Shown: positions 27,907 to 36,807 of the stretch, piece by piece
Position numbering within the stretch: the first letter of the stretch is position 1
Layout: every line of letters starts with the position of its first letter
NCBI GenBank assembly: GCA_040403555.1
Contig: JBBAKN010000004.1
Location: 1-64,000 of the forward strand
Direction of reading: 5' to 3'
From: JAIPAN01 sp040403555
GTDB taxonomy: Bacteria; Bacteroidota; Bacteroidia; Sphingobacteriales; Sphingobacteriaceae
Length of the DNA stretch: 64,000 nucleotides
The notes under the pieces: generated by a model
Databases searched by the model: none
What the model was told of the DNA's origin: nothing
The model's input: the letters and a program-made list of their open reading frames with translations, nothing else
Made by a program: the position numbers and the translations under genes

Positions 27907-28122
27907 TTATAGCCGGTTGGTATCAATAGTGGCTAATCCTTTTTTTAGAGTGAACAATACATACTCCCGGTTGCGGTGCAAACGCTCCATTAAGTGCGAA
28001 ATTAAGGCCTCTTCTTTTCCTTCTTGAAAAAATAAATCTTCTTCACTTAGGTAAATGTATTTGCGTTTTAATTTGAGTTTTAAACGCTGCCAATCGGATG
28101 TGCTAAGATGTAGTTCGTTCAT
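27907..28122 (-). CDS. CsbD-like small protein
   Basis: 71 residues, highly charged and helical: STSDWQRLKLKLKRKYIYLSEEDLFFQEGKEEALISHL. The W..LK.KLK.KY..L...DL...EG.EE.L pattern fits CsbD-like stress proteins of unknown biochemical role. The frame is open to a TTG at 28131, but the ATG at 28122 is the better start. Confidence 0.7.
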   Translation of the reverse strand: MNELHLSTSDWQRLKLKLKRKYIYLSEEDLFFQEGKEEALISHLMERLHRNREYVLFTLKKGLATIDTNRL

Positions 28123-28175
28123 ACCCCGCAAAAATAATACTTTGATAGCAATATGTAGGTGTTTTTAATGGTTTT

Positions 28176-29354
28176 TTAGCTCGGAAAACTCAATTTTCCC
28201 ATGCTTAAAGCCGGCATAGTTCCCAATGCAAACGGGTTACCCACTAGCGTTTCGTTGGCCAATACTGCAAATAAAACCGCTTCTTTCGCTTCCGATTTTA
28301 TTCCCAGATGTTCCACCGTTTTAATTAGGGTACCGGGTATTGCTTGCTGAAGCAAGTTCATTAAATAGGCATTTCTTACACCACCACCACTGCAGTATAT
28401 ACTCGTATTTCCGTTAATGAAGGGTTGTAGTTGTTGGGCAATAGCAATGGCTGTAAATTGGGTAAGCGTAGCCAATAAATCAAGGGGTGCTATGCTTATA
28501 GCATGTTGGCTTAGTAGCTCGTTCAAGCTGTCTAAATTAAACAACTCGGGCCCGGTAGATTTAGGCAGGGGTGCCGTTATAAAGGGGAGTTGCAAAAGCG
28601 CATCCAATAAATCTTTGTTTACCGTACCCGATTGCCCCAATGCCCCATCTTCATCATACTCTTTCCCGAATTCTTTTTTTACCAGATGGTCTAAAAGGGT
28701 GTTTGCCGGACCAAGGTCACTGGCTACCACATCTTCCGATTGCCCATTCCTAGCCAAATACGTAAAATTGGCAATGCCACCCAAGTTGAGTAGTATTCTA
28801 TGTTCTGATGGGCTGCTATACAGTAAATAATCGCCATAAGGAACCAATGGCGCACCCTCTCCACCAAAAGCAATGTGTTTTTGCCTAAAATCGCTGAGAG
28901 TTAATATATCCGTTTTTACCGCCAAATGGTCGCCATCGCCTAGTTGTAGTGTGGCGTTTCCAAAGTTGGCTTGTTGGTGAAAATGTAATGGGGCGTGGTA
29001 CACCGTTTGCCCATGGCTAGCCAACACATCCACTTCCGAGGGCTGTATGTCCCACTCGTCTAAAGCAGCTAAAACCAAGTCGGCATGTTCTTGTGCAATG
29101 GCTTTATTGATGAGGGTGAGTCTTTCTAAATCCACCTGCTTTTTCGCAAAAACCTCAAGAATAAGCTCCTTAAATTCGGTAGTGTATGGATTGGTTTTAA
29201 ATCGTTCCAATATTACTTGTGTTTCTTTGCCGAAGCCTTTTATGGTGCATAGGGCAATATCCAATCCATCGAGCGAAGTGCCAGACATCAAGCCTAAAAT
29301 TCTGCGCTCAGGTTTTTGGCAAATACTTAAGAGGTTTGTTAGATTCTTATTCAC
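28176..29354 (-). CDS. anmK: Anhydro-N-acetylmuramic acid kinase
   Basis: 392 residues with the phosphate motif GLMSGTSLDGLD near residue 22, and the later LLNLGGIANFTY, SDLGPANTLLD and CSGGGVRN. It phosphorylates anhydro-MurNAc to MurNAc-6-P in cell-wall recycling. Slightly longer than E. coli AnmK (369), mainly because of the N-terminal MNKNLTNLLSICQKPERR. It is transcribed alone, divergent from the M16 protease gene. Confidence 0.95.
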   Translation of the reverse strand: MNKNLTNLLSICQKPERRILGLMSGTSLDGLDIALCTIKGFGKETQVILERFKTNPYTTEFKELILEVFAKKQVDLERLTLINKAIAQEHADLVLAALDEWDIQPSEVDVLASHGQTVYHAPLHFHQQANFGNATLQLGDGDHLAVKTDILTLSDFRQKHIAFGGEGAPLVPYGDYLLYSSPSEHRILLNLGGIANFTYLARNGQSEDVVASDLGPANTLLDHLVKKEFGKEYDEDGALGQSGTVNKDLLDALLQLPFITAPLPKSTGPELFNLDSLNELLSQHAISIAPLDLLATLTQFTAIAIAQQLQPFINGNTSIYCSGGGVRNAYLMNLLQQAIPGTLIKTVEHLGIKSEAKEAVLFAVLANETLVGNPFALGTMPALSMGKLSFPS

Positions 29355-29388
29355 AAGAAACGAAGATACTAAAAAGCATTTTTGCTAC

Positions 29389-29414
29389 TTAGTGCTGTAA
29401 CTTTTTAGCACTAA
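29389..29414. promoter_or_regulatory. Inverted repeat abutting the M16 promoter, possible operator
   Basis: ttagtgct (29389-29396) and agcactaa (29407-29414) are perfect 8-bp arms 10 bases apart, in the divergent region between anmK and the M16 protease gene. It ends one base before the -33-like TTTG at 29415. Confidence 0.4.
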
Positions 29415-29446
29415 TTTGCTCTAAATTTTAGGATTTATACATTTTG
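29415..29446 (+). promoter_or_regulatory. M16 protease promoter, TTTG-N19-TACATTTTG
   Basis: TTTG at 29415-29418, 19 bases, then TACATTTTG at 29438-29446, one base longer than the TAnnTTTG consensus. The leader would be about 25 bases. Confidence 0.45.
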
Positions 29447-29477
29447 TTTCAGACATTTAAGAACCAAACACAATCAT

Positions 29478-32306
29478 ATGAAAATCACGTTCAAAATTTA
29501 TGTTTTAGCAACCTTAGTTGCCGTATCTTTAAGTACACAGGCTCAAAATAAGCCTTCAGCAAAAAAGGCCAATTCTAGTAGTCAGGTTTTACCACTAGAC
29601 CCCAATGTAAAAACCGGTCGTTTAGCAAATGGCTTTACCTATTACATCCGTAAAAACGTGGAACCTAAAAATAGAGCAACCCTCTATTTAGCCAATAAAG
29701 TTGGTTCTATTTTAGAGAACGATGACCAACAGGGCCTGGCTCACTTTATGGAGCATATGAGCTTTAATGGAACCAAGAATTATCCTAAAAACGATTTAGT
29801 TGGTTATTTACAAAAAGCGGGTGTTCGTTTTGGCGCCGATTTAAATGCATATACCAGTTTTGATGAAACGGTTTATCAATTACCTATTCCAACTGATGAT
29901 CCTGAAGTGTTCAGAAACGGCATGCAAATTATGCGTGATTGGGCGCAAGATGCTACCCTAGATGTGGAAGAAATTAATAAAGAACGAGGCGTAGTTTTAG
30001 AAGAAAAACGATTAGGGAAAGGTGCTGCACAACGTATGCAACAACAATATTTGCCAGTAATTTTTAACGGTTCTAGATACGCAAATCGTTTACCTATTGG
30101 TACCGAAGAGGTATTGAAGAATTTTAAACCCGAAACCATAAAATCATTTTATACCGATTGGTATCGCCCCGATTTACAAGCACTTATTGTAGTTGGCGAT
30201 ATAGATGTAGCAGCGGTAGAACAACAAATTAAAGTACAGTTTGCCGATTTAAAAAAACCAGCAAAAGAAAAGCCTCGTACCCAATACAACATACCTTTAA
30301 GTGGTACCAATCAGTTTATTGCCGTTACCGATAAAGAGTTTCCGGTTAGTGTAGTTCAGATGATTATTAAGCATCCGGAACAAGTTATTCGCTCCGATGC
30401 GGATTACCGTGGAAGTATTGTACAAGCCTTATTTAACCGAATGATGCAGGCCCGTTTTACAGAATTAACTAAACAAGCCAATCCGCCTTTTTTACAAGCC
30501 GGTGGTAACATTGGTGGCTTCTTGGCCGGTCTTGATGCCTTTACCTTATTTATGGTAGCCAAACCTGGAGAGTTGGAAAAAGGATTTAAAGCCGCCTTAA
30601 CCGAGTCGGAGCGTATTAAGAAATTTGGTTTTACACAAACAGAATTAGATAGAGCCAAACAATCTTATCTTTTACAAATAGAATCTTCTTTTAAAGAAAA
30701 AGATAAAACACAATCAGATGCCTATGTAAATGAATATTTGCAATATTTCTTAAAGGGACAAGCATCTCCGGGTATTGAATATGAATTTACATTAACACAA
30801 AAACAAACGCCTGAAATTACTCTTTCTGATGTTAATGAATTGGCTAAAAAATATATTGTAGATAAGAACCGCGACATCGTGTTGATGGGTCCGGAGAAAG
30901 ATAAAGCCAATTTACCCACGGAGGCTACCGTAAATGCTTGGGCGCAAAGTGTAGCCACCTCAACTCTTGAAGCTTATGTAGATAAAGTATTAGATAAACC
31001 CCTACTAGCCACCAAGCCAAAAGCTGGAACTATCGTTTCTGAAACTAAAACCCCCGAATTGGGCATTTCCGAACTGGTATTTAGCAATGGAGTTAAAGCC
31101 ATTTTAAAGCCAACCGATTTTAAAAACGATGAAATTAACTTTACCGCATTTAGTCCAGGTGGTAACTCTTTGTATAGCGATGCCGATTTTCAATCGGCTA
31201 GCAGTGCAGCCGGTATTGTACGTGGTAGTGGCTTAGGTGAATTTGATGCATTACAACTCCCTAAGTTATTGAATGGTAAAAAGGTATCGGTTTCTCCCTA
31301 CATTACCGAGCGCTCTGAAGGGCTATCGGGTTATACGTCACCAAAAGATTTAGAAACCGCTTTACAATTAAATTACCTGTATTTTACCGCCCCTCGTAAA
31401 GACGGCGAAATTTTTAAGGGCTTTATTGCACAGCAAAAAGGTGCCTTGGCTAACCGAGAAAACGATCCGAATAGCGTGTATAGCGATACGGTTTCTGCAG
31501 TATTGGGTAATTACAATATCCGCCGTACTGGCCCAACTTTACAAAAGGTAGATCAAATTAATTTAGATAGAGCCTTTGAGATTTACAAAGAACGCTTTGC
31601 CGATGCCAGCGATTTTACCTATGTATTTGTAGGTAATTTCGATGTAGAAAAAATAAGACCAATGCTTGCACATTATTTAGGCGGATTGCCTTCGGTTAAA
31701 CGAGTAGAAAGTGCCAAAGATTTGGGTATTAAGGCCCCTGCTGGTGTAATAAAGAAAACAGTGTATAAAGGCTCTGAGCCAAAATCAACTGTTCGATTAG
31801 TGTTTGCAGGCGATTATACCTACAACGAAGAAAACAACAACATATTAGATGCCCTCGGAGAGGTATTGCAAATTAAATTAATAGAACGCCTGCGTGAAGA
31901 TGAGGGTGGTGTTTACAGCCCAGGTGCATTTTTTAATTACAACAAATATCCTACCGGTCGCTATAGTTTTACTATCGCCTTTGGTTGTGGTCCAGAAAAC
32001 GTTGACAAATTAATAGCAGCCTCTTTAGATGAAATTGCCAAGATTCGTAAAAATGGTGCTCAAGCGCTAGATATCGAAAAATTTGTTGCCGAAGAACGCC
32101 GCTCTACTGAAGTGCAGTTAAAAGAAAATAGTTTCTGGTTGAGTTATTTGGTAAATCAATACCAAAACAACGAAGACCCTAAATTAATTTTAAATTACTT
32201 GGATGCGTTAAAAACAATTAGCCCCGAACTATTAAAAGCCGCAGCAAATAAATACTTAAGCGGAACCAATGTGATTCAATTGGTTTTACAGCCAGACAAA
32301 AAATAA
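29478..32306 (+). CDS. Exported M16 (insulinase-type) zinc protease
   Basis: 942 residues in two M16 halves after a signal peptide (MKITFKIYVLATLVAVSLSTQAQ). The inverted zinc motif HxxEH is His89-Phe-Met-Glu92-His93, with a further Glu in EEINKERGVVLEE about 78 residues on. The second half (from about 500) lacks the motif and forms the partner lobe, as usual for this family. It probably degrades peptides in the periplasm. A terminator follows at 32328-32357. Confidence 0.93.
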   Translation: MKITFKIYVLATLVAVSLSTQAQNKPSAKKANSSSQVLPLDPNVKTGRLANGFTYYIRKNVEPKNRATLYLANKVGSILENDDQQGLAHFMEHMSFNGTKNYPKNDLVGYLQKAGVRFGADLNAYTSFDETVYQLPIPTDDPEVFRNGMQIMRDWAQDATLDVEEINKERGVVLEEKRLGKGAAQRMQQQYLPVIFNGSRYANRLPIGTEEVLKNFKPETIKSFYTDWYRPDLQALIVVGDIDVAAVEQQIKVQFADLKKPAKEKPRTQYNIPLSGTNQFIAVTDKEFPVSVVQMIIKHPEQVIRSDADYRGSIVQALFNRMMQARFTELTKQANPPFLQAGGNIGGFLAGLDAFTLFMVAKPGELEKGFKAALTESERIKKFGFTQTELDRAKQSYLLQIESSFKEKDKTQSDAYVNEYLQYFLKGQASPGIEYEFTLTQKQTPEITLSDVNELAKKYIVDKNRDIVLMGPEKDKANLPTEATVNAWAQSVATSTLEAYVDKVLDKPLLATKPKAGTIVSETKTPELGISELVFSNGVKAILKPTDFKNDEINFTAFSPGGNSLYSDADFQSASSAAGIVRGSGLGEFDALQLPKLLNGKKVSVSPYITERSEGLSGYTSPKDLETALQLNYLYFTAPRKDGEIFKGFIAQQKGALANRENDPNSVYSDTVSAVLGNYNIRRTGPTLQKVDQINLDRAFEIYKERFADASDFTYVFVGNFDVEKIRPMLAHYLGGLPSVKRVESAKDLGIKAPAGVIKKTVYKGSEPKSTVRLVFAGDYTYNEENNNILDALGEVLQIKLIERLREDEGGVYSPGAFFNYNKYPTGRYSFTIAFGCGPENVDKLIAASLDEIAKIRKNGAQALDIEKFVAEERRSTEVQLKENSFWLSYLVNQYQNNEDPKLILNYLDALKTISPELLKAAANKYLSGTNVIQLVLQPDKK

Positions 32307-32327
32307 AGGAGAACAATTCTCTAGATT

Positions 32328-32357
32328 AAACCGGCCAAGAAATGGGCCGGTTTTTTT
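32328..32357 (+). terminator. Rho-independent terminator after the M16 gene
   Basis: aaaccggcc (32328-32336) pairs with ggccggttt (32345-32353), followed by a T-run to 32357. It lies 22 bases past the stop. Confidence 0.88.
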
Positions 32358-32406
32358 GTGCAATAAATTTTTAAAAGAGTGGTTTATATAGAAAAGTCAC
32401 CTCGAG

Positions 32407-33087
32407 ATGAAATTACTTCTAGTATTTATTTTTTTGATTATGACAGAGATTACGACCGCCCAGGTAGTTAACTATCAAGATGAAAAAGGCAAAGCCCTTA
32501 GCCAAGCACAAGTAAATGCGCTGGATAAAAAGAACCACGGTTTTTTAAGCTTAGAAATTGTGAAAGAGGGCACACCAATGCAGGTTCAAGTGCGTCCACC
32601 GAGTGCCACCGAATTACAAACCCTCCAGAAATTACGCCAGCAAGAAACTGCTGCAGTGCAAAAAAAGTGGATCGATAAAACTCTGCCAACCTTTACTTTG
32701 GGTAGTACGAGTGATAAGCTTTATACTAATAAAAATCTAACAGGTCATGCTACGCTTTTGTTTTTTTGGAGCAAAGCAGATTACCGTTCTATTGCGCAAT
32801 TGCCCGCATTAAGCCGTTTAGTAGCTAGTCAGAAAGGAAAACCCATACAGTTTTGGGCCCTTACTTTTGAAGATGTAGTGCTCATAAAAGAGTTTTTAAA
32901 ACAGTATCCATTCCCATTTACCCAATTACCTGGAAATTTTTCTTTTGTGATGGAAGATATGGGCATTATACAAACCCCGTTATATATGCTTTTGGATAAT
33001 AAGGCAAAAATCAAATTTATAAGCACCGATACTCAGGCAAACATCGATCAAGTTTTGCTGCCGGCTTTAGCTAAGTGGAACCACTAA
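32407..33087 (+). CDS. Exported thioredoxin-fold protein without the CxxC motif
   Basis: 226 residues: signal peptide (MKLLLVFIFLIMTEITTAQ), a unique N-terminal half, then a TlpA/AhpC-like fold (about 90-226) with TLPTFTLGS, ATLLFFWSKADYRSIAQLPALSRL and the cis-proline region QTPLYMLLD. Where redoxins have WCxxC, this has WSKADYR (121-127), so it has no redox cysteines. The N-terminal half shows no recognised domain. It could be a structural or binding relative. No partner gene is obvious; the SDR gene follows 33 bases later. Confidence 0.75.
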   Translation: MKLLLVFIFLIMTEITTAQVVNYQDEKGKALSQAQVNALDKKNHGFLSLEIVKEGTPMQVQVRPPSATELQTLQKLRQQETAAVQKKWIDKTLPTFTLGSTSDKLYTNKNLTGHATLLFFWSKADYRSIAQLPALSRLVASQKGKPIQFWALTFEDVVLIKEFLKQYPFPFTQLPGNFSFVMEDMGIIQTPLYMLLDNKAKIKFISTDTQANIDQVLLPALAKWNH

Positions 33088-33120
33088 AAATTTCTACTTT
33101 AGTAGTTCAATTTTAGCTAG

Positions 33121-33870
33121 ATGAATAAAACATACCTAATCAGTGGTGCCGGAAGTGGCATAGGCTTGGCAATGGCGCAAAAACTTGCCGCCGCTGGAGA
33201 TACCTGTATTTTATTGGGTAGAAATTTAGAAAAACCGCAAAAAGTAGTAGCTAAACTACCAGGCAATCATTCCGCTTTTCAGGCGGATGTTCGCTCCATT
33301 TCTGATTTACAAGCGGTGGCTAATTTGTTAGAAGGAAAAGCTATACACGGCATTATTGCCAATGCCGGTGTGGGTGGCGAAAATTATTGGGGCTCCGAAG
33401 ATCGTTGGTCGGAAATTGTAGATACCAATTTAACTGGCACCTACCAATTGGTACAAAGCTTTTTGCCTAATTTGTCTTTAGCTAAAAGCAGCTATACGCA
33501 TATTGTCATTACTTCTTCGGTATTGGCCCGTTTAGGTGTAGCCAATTATGGTGCGTATTCTGCAAGCAAGGCGGGTCTTTTGGGCTTAATGCGCTCTTGG
33601 GCGGTTCAATTTGCTCCCCAAAATATATTGGTAAATGCCATTTGTCCAGGTTGGGTAAATACGAATATGGCACAAGAAGGTTTGCAGGGTATTGCCGATG
33701 GTTTGGGGATGAGTAAAGCCGAATTTTACGACATTGCCATGCAAAGTGTACCGCTTAAGAAGATGAGTGAACCCGAAGAAATAGCCAATTTAGTAAGCTA
33801 TTTAGTGAATCAAGAATCCATAACCGGTCAAAGTATAGATATTAATTGCGGGTCGGTAATGAATAGCTAA
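33121..33870 (+). CDS. Short-chain dehydrogenase/reductase
   Basis: 249 residues, classical SDR: nucleotide motif GAGSGIGLA (near residue 8), NAGVGG, and the catalytic Ser-Tyr-Lys in ITSSV...YGAYSASKAG, followed by ICPGWVNTNM and the terminal GQSIDINCG. The substrate is not deducible; it resembles the FabG-like group. Its TAA overlaps the stop of the convergent gene. Confidence 0.9.
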   Translation: MNKTYLISGAGSGIGLAMAQKLAAAGDTCILLGRNLEKPQKVVAKLPGNHSAFQADVRSISDLQAVANLLEGKAIHGIIANAGVGGENYWGSEDRWSEIVDTNLTGTYQLVQSFLPNLSLAKSSYTHIVITSSVLARLGVANYGAYSASKAGLLGLMRSWAVQFAPQNILVNAICPGWVNTNMAQEGLQGIADGLGMSKAEFYDIAMQSVPLKKMSEPEEIANLVSYLVNQESITGQSIDINCGSVMNS

Positions 33871-35399
33871 TTTGCTTTTACCATTAAGCTGTTAGAAGCC
33901 TCACTTTCATTTTTAATGCGATCTAGGGCAGTAATTAAATAGGTATAACGATTGCCTTTTTCGGCCGTTTCGTCTATAAAAGACCGCAACTCTGCATCAA
34001 AACTAATTTTAAGAATAGCACGTACACGGGTGGTGTTTATCGATTCTCCATCGTTAAAGCGGTAAATCACAAAACCACTAGCGGTATCGCCATCTTTTGC
34101 AGGGTTGTATATTTGCCAGCTTAAGGTCACTCCATTTTTGGTGGCTACAGCTTCACTAAGTAGAGGCGAATTTGGTTTAATGGCATCTAACCAAGGCATG
34201 GTGGGTGGCAATGCCGGGTACTTATACAAATCGGTTTGTAACGAATCGTTAAAGCCGGCCAGATTATCTCGTAAAGATTTAGAACTAAAAAATACGGCAC
34301 CCTGTACATGTTCATTTTCTCTCAAATACCTAATTTGTCTGGGTAATTGGTTTTTATCACGCCAACCCGGTCTGTTTTCATTGGCTCTATATGCTCCAAT
34401 TCCCACATAAAAATGTTTATTAAAGCTATTATCGGCCCACCAATCTACCAGCTTCTCATAGGCGGCGGCGCTATAATTAAAGGGAAAATAAATCTGCGGA
34501 TTCACATAATCTATCCAACCCTTTTCCACCCATTTACGGGCATCAGCAAATAATTTTCCATAGCTATCTAGCCCATTCGTTTCAGATCCACCGGGGTCTT
34601 GAGATTTGTTTCGCCAAATGCCAAAAGGGCTTATGCCAAACTTTACATATTTTTTTACGTGATGAATACTATCAGAAATACTATGAATAAGGGTATCTAC
34701 ATTTTGTCGTCTCCAATCGTTTATGGAGCTGAAACCCTGGCCGTATTGTTGAAATGTTTTTGCATCATTTAACACTTGATTGACTTCCGGATAAGGATAA
34801 AAATAGTCGTCAAAATGCACCCCATCGATATCGTAATTACGCACTACGGCCATAATAATGGAGGTAATGTATTCGCGAACTTCGGGTAAGCCGGGGTTAA
34901 ACAGTTTTTTGCCCCCGTAGGTAATAAACCATTGGGGCTTCTGTTTGCTTATGTGTAGTGGATGTGTGTGCGAATCAATTAAATCAAAAGTAGCCCGATA
35001 GGGGTTAAACCATGCATGTAATTCCATGCCCCGTTTATGGGCCTCTTTAATAGCAAAACTTAAGGGATCGTAATAGGGTTTTGGAGCCTTACCCTGCTGT
35101 CCGGTTAAAAACCGGCTCCATTGTTCCATGCTTTGGCCATAAAATGCATCGGCTGCGGGGCGTATTTGTAACATGATGGCATTTATACCGCTTTTTTGAT
35201 GCTGATCCAGTATGGCAATGAATTCTTTTTGCTGCTCTTCACTACTTAAACCCGCTTTCGATGGCCAATCGATGTTTACTACCGTAGCCACCCAAACACC
35301 CCTAAACTCTCTTTTGGCATGATCTACTATTTGCGCCCGAAGCTGTGAACTCACAAAAAAAAGTGTAAAAAAAATTTTAAAGAAGGTGATTAGACGCAT
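33867..35399 (-). CDS. Family 10 glycosyl-hydrolase-like exported protein (GHL10)
   Basis: 510 residues: signal peptide (MRLITFFKIFFTLFFVSSQLRAQ), a GHL10/DUF187 barrel (about 30-385) with FRGVWVATVVNIDWPS, LHAWFNPYR, DGVHFDDYFYPYP and AVFFSSKSLRDN, and a C-terminal fibronectin type III-like domain (about 415-510). In E. coli the related DigH cuts denuded peptidoglycan, so a cell-wall role is likely but not proven. The frame opens at a TTG (35420), but the ATG at 35399 begins a standard signal peptide. Confidence 0.9.
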   Translation of the reverse strand: MRLITFFKIFFTLFFVSSQLRAQIVDHAKREFRGVWVATVVNIDWPSKAGLSSEEQQKEFIAILDQHQKSGINAIMLQIRPAADAFYGQSMEQWSRFLTGQQGKAPKPYYDPLSFAIKEAHKRGMELHAWFNPYRATFDLIDSHTHPLHISKQKPQWFITYGGKKLFNPGLPEVREYITSIIMAVVRNYDIDGVHFDDYFYPYPEVNQVLNDAKTFQQYGQGFSSINDWRRQNVDTLIHSISDSIHHVKKYVKFGISPFGIWRNKSQDPGGSETNGLDSYGKLFADARKWVEKGWIDYVNPQIYFPFNYSAAAYEKLVDWWADNSFNKHFYVGIGAYRANENRPGWRDKNQLPRQIRYLRENEHVQGAVFFSSKSLRDNLAGFNDSLQTDLYKYPALPPTMPWLDAIKPNSPLLSEAVATKNGVTLSWQIYNPAKDGDTASGFVIYRFNDGESINTTRVRAILKISFDAELRSFIDETAEKGNRYTYLITALDRIKNESEASNSLMVKAN

Positions 35400-35501
35400 A
35401 ATTTGTTTTTGGTAGCCCAAATATAGTTAAATGGTGTTTTTTTTTACCCTAAATTTATATCAATTGAATGCCAAAATTCCCTCAATTAAATCAGCAACAT
35501 C

Positions 35502-35515
35502 ATTGTTTAAACAAT
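35502..35515. promoter_or_regulatory. 14-bp perfect palindrome next to the DUF1844 promoter
   Basis: ATTGTTT mirrored as AAACAAT, ending 3 bases before the -7 box at 35519-35526. It would sit in the -33 to -7 spacer, the expected place for an operator. Confidence 0.4.
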
Positions 35516-35518
35516 TTT

Positions 35519-35526
35519 TATCTTTG
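35519..35526 (+). promoter_or_regulatory. -7 element (TATCTTTG) upstream of DUF1844
   Basis: Matches TAnnTTTG and would start transcription about 49 bases before the ATG at 35582. No TTTG at -33. Confidence 0.5.
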
Positions 35527-35581
35527 CGCAGTATAATTTTAAAATAAACGAGCGTTAAATACGTTCTCATAGCAACACCGT

Positions 35582-35842
35582 ATGGATAAGCACGATCAGT
35601 TATTTGGTTCCCTTTTGTATCTTTTTCATACCACCGGTATGCAGGGTTTGGGTAAACTAATGAACCCGGTAAGTAACAAGATTGAGAAAAATACTATACA
35701 AGCTAAAGAAAGCATTGATATGCTAGAAATGTTGAAAGAGAAAAGCAAAGGCAATATTTCACCAGAACTTAGCCGTTTATTAGATCAGTTTTTAACTGAT
35801 TTGCGCTTAAATTATGTTGACGAATTAAAAGATATTAACTAA
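35582..35842 (+). CDS. DUF1844-domain protein
   Basis: 86 residues, helical, with the DUF1844 pattern (LFGSLLYLFHTTGMQGLGKLMNPVSNKIEKN...AKESIDMLEMLKEKSKGNIS). The function of this family is unknown. It is followed after 9 bases by the coiled-coil gene and is likely cotranscribed. Confidence 0.8.
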   Translation: MDKHDQLFGSLLYLFHTTGMQGLGKLMNPVSNKIEKNTIQAKESIDMLEMLKEKSKGNISPELSRLLDQFLTDLRLNYVDELKDIN

Positions 35843-35851
35843 TAACACCCT

Positions 35852-36742
35852 ATGGAAAACATGAACGAATTTCAAGAATCCAAAAAGAATACCAACAAAA
35901 TTTACCTTTTATTGGTAGTTGTTTTAGCTTTATTTACTACAAATGCTATTTTATATATACGTAATAAAAAAGCCGATGAGCGGGTGGTTCAACTAAGCGA
36001 TGACAAAACACGCATGCAAACCGAGATTGATAAAATTGAGGCCGATCTGGATAAAGCGAACACTAATTATGCGGCTTTAACTGATTCAATGAAAAAAGAA
36101 CAAGGGATTGCCCGCGTAAAAATTAGCCAATTGCGTGAAGACTTACGCAAAGGAGAGTTGACTCAAAAACAATTAATTTTAGCTCAAGAAGATGTGAGAC
36201 AGCTTCGCTATTTTGTTACCAAGTACGTGGCCGATATTGAGGTATTGAGGCAACAAAACGATAGCTTAAAAACAAGTGTGGCAGTAGCTAATGAACAGGT
36301 AAAAGCGTTAGAAGGCCAAAACAAAGATTTAAACAAAAAGGTGAGTGCCGCAACCGCCCTGAAGGCATTTGGTGTTTCTGTTACGGCGGTACGTATTAAA
36401 TCGAGCGGTAAAGAATCGAGCGTAAGCAAAGCGGACCCCGCTCAAAAACTAAATATCACTTTTAATTTTGTGGACAATGATTTCGCACAAAAGGCACTTC
36501 ACACTATTTTTCTTCGGGTAGTTGATCCAAGTGGAAATGTAGTTGGAGTCACTGGTAATAGCACCTTAGCGTCCGGAGAGACAATAAATTTTTCCTACAA
36601 AACTGCTATTGAATTTGCTAACGATGGCCGTATTTATACTTTAGGTTGGAATAATCCGGAAGCTTTTGTAAAAGGTGAATATACCATTACGATTTATGCA
36701 GATGGATATGTGTTGGGTACCGGGAAAATTACTTTAAAATAA
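35852..36742 (+). CDS. Inner-membrane protein with periplasmic coiled coil
   Basis: 296 residues: cytoplasmic N-terminus, one transmembrane helix (about 14-33, IYLLLVVVLALFTTNAILYI), a coiled coil (about 38-165, rich in Glu/Lys/Gln with heptad-like Leu), and a beta-type C-terminal domain (about 170-296, LNITFNFVDNDFAQ..., YTITIYADGYVLGTGKITLK). Proteins like this occur in Bacteroidota with unknown function. A perfect palindrome terminator follows. Confidence 0.75.
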   Translation: MENMNEFQESKKNTNKIYLLLVVVLALFTTNAILYIRNKKADERVVQLSDDKTRMQTEIDKIEADLDKANTNYAALTDSMKKEQGIARVKISQLREDLRKGELTQKQLILAQEDVRQLRYFVTKYVADIEVLRQQNDSLKTSVAVANEQVKALEGQNKDLNKKVSAATALKAFGVSVTAVRIKSSGKESSVSKADPAQKLNITFNFVDNDFAQKALHTIFLRVVDPSGNVVGVTGNSTLASGETINFSYKTAIEFANDGRIYTLGWNNPEAFVKGEYTITIYADGYVLGTGKITLK

Positions 36743-36760
36743 TTCGCGATTAACTTTATA

Positions 36761-36790
36761 AAAAAAGGGGACCAATTGGTCCCCTTTTTT
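36761..36790. terminator. 30-bp perfect palindrome, bidirectional terminator
   Basis: Arms aaaaaaggggacc (36761-36773) and ggtcccctttttt (36778-36790) with AATT between give a perfect palindrome with A/T tails on both sides. It lies between the convergent coiled-coil and fabD genes and can end both transcripts. Confidence 0.92.
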
Positions 36791-36807
36791 GGTATGCGGT
36801 TTTTCAA

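Noticed and set aside
28417..28830. 137-codon open frame on the plus strand
   Set aside because: Antisense to conserved anmK; Ser/Lys-rich with no recognisable fold.
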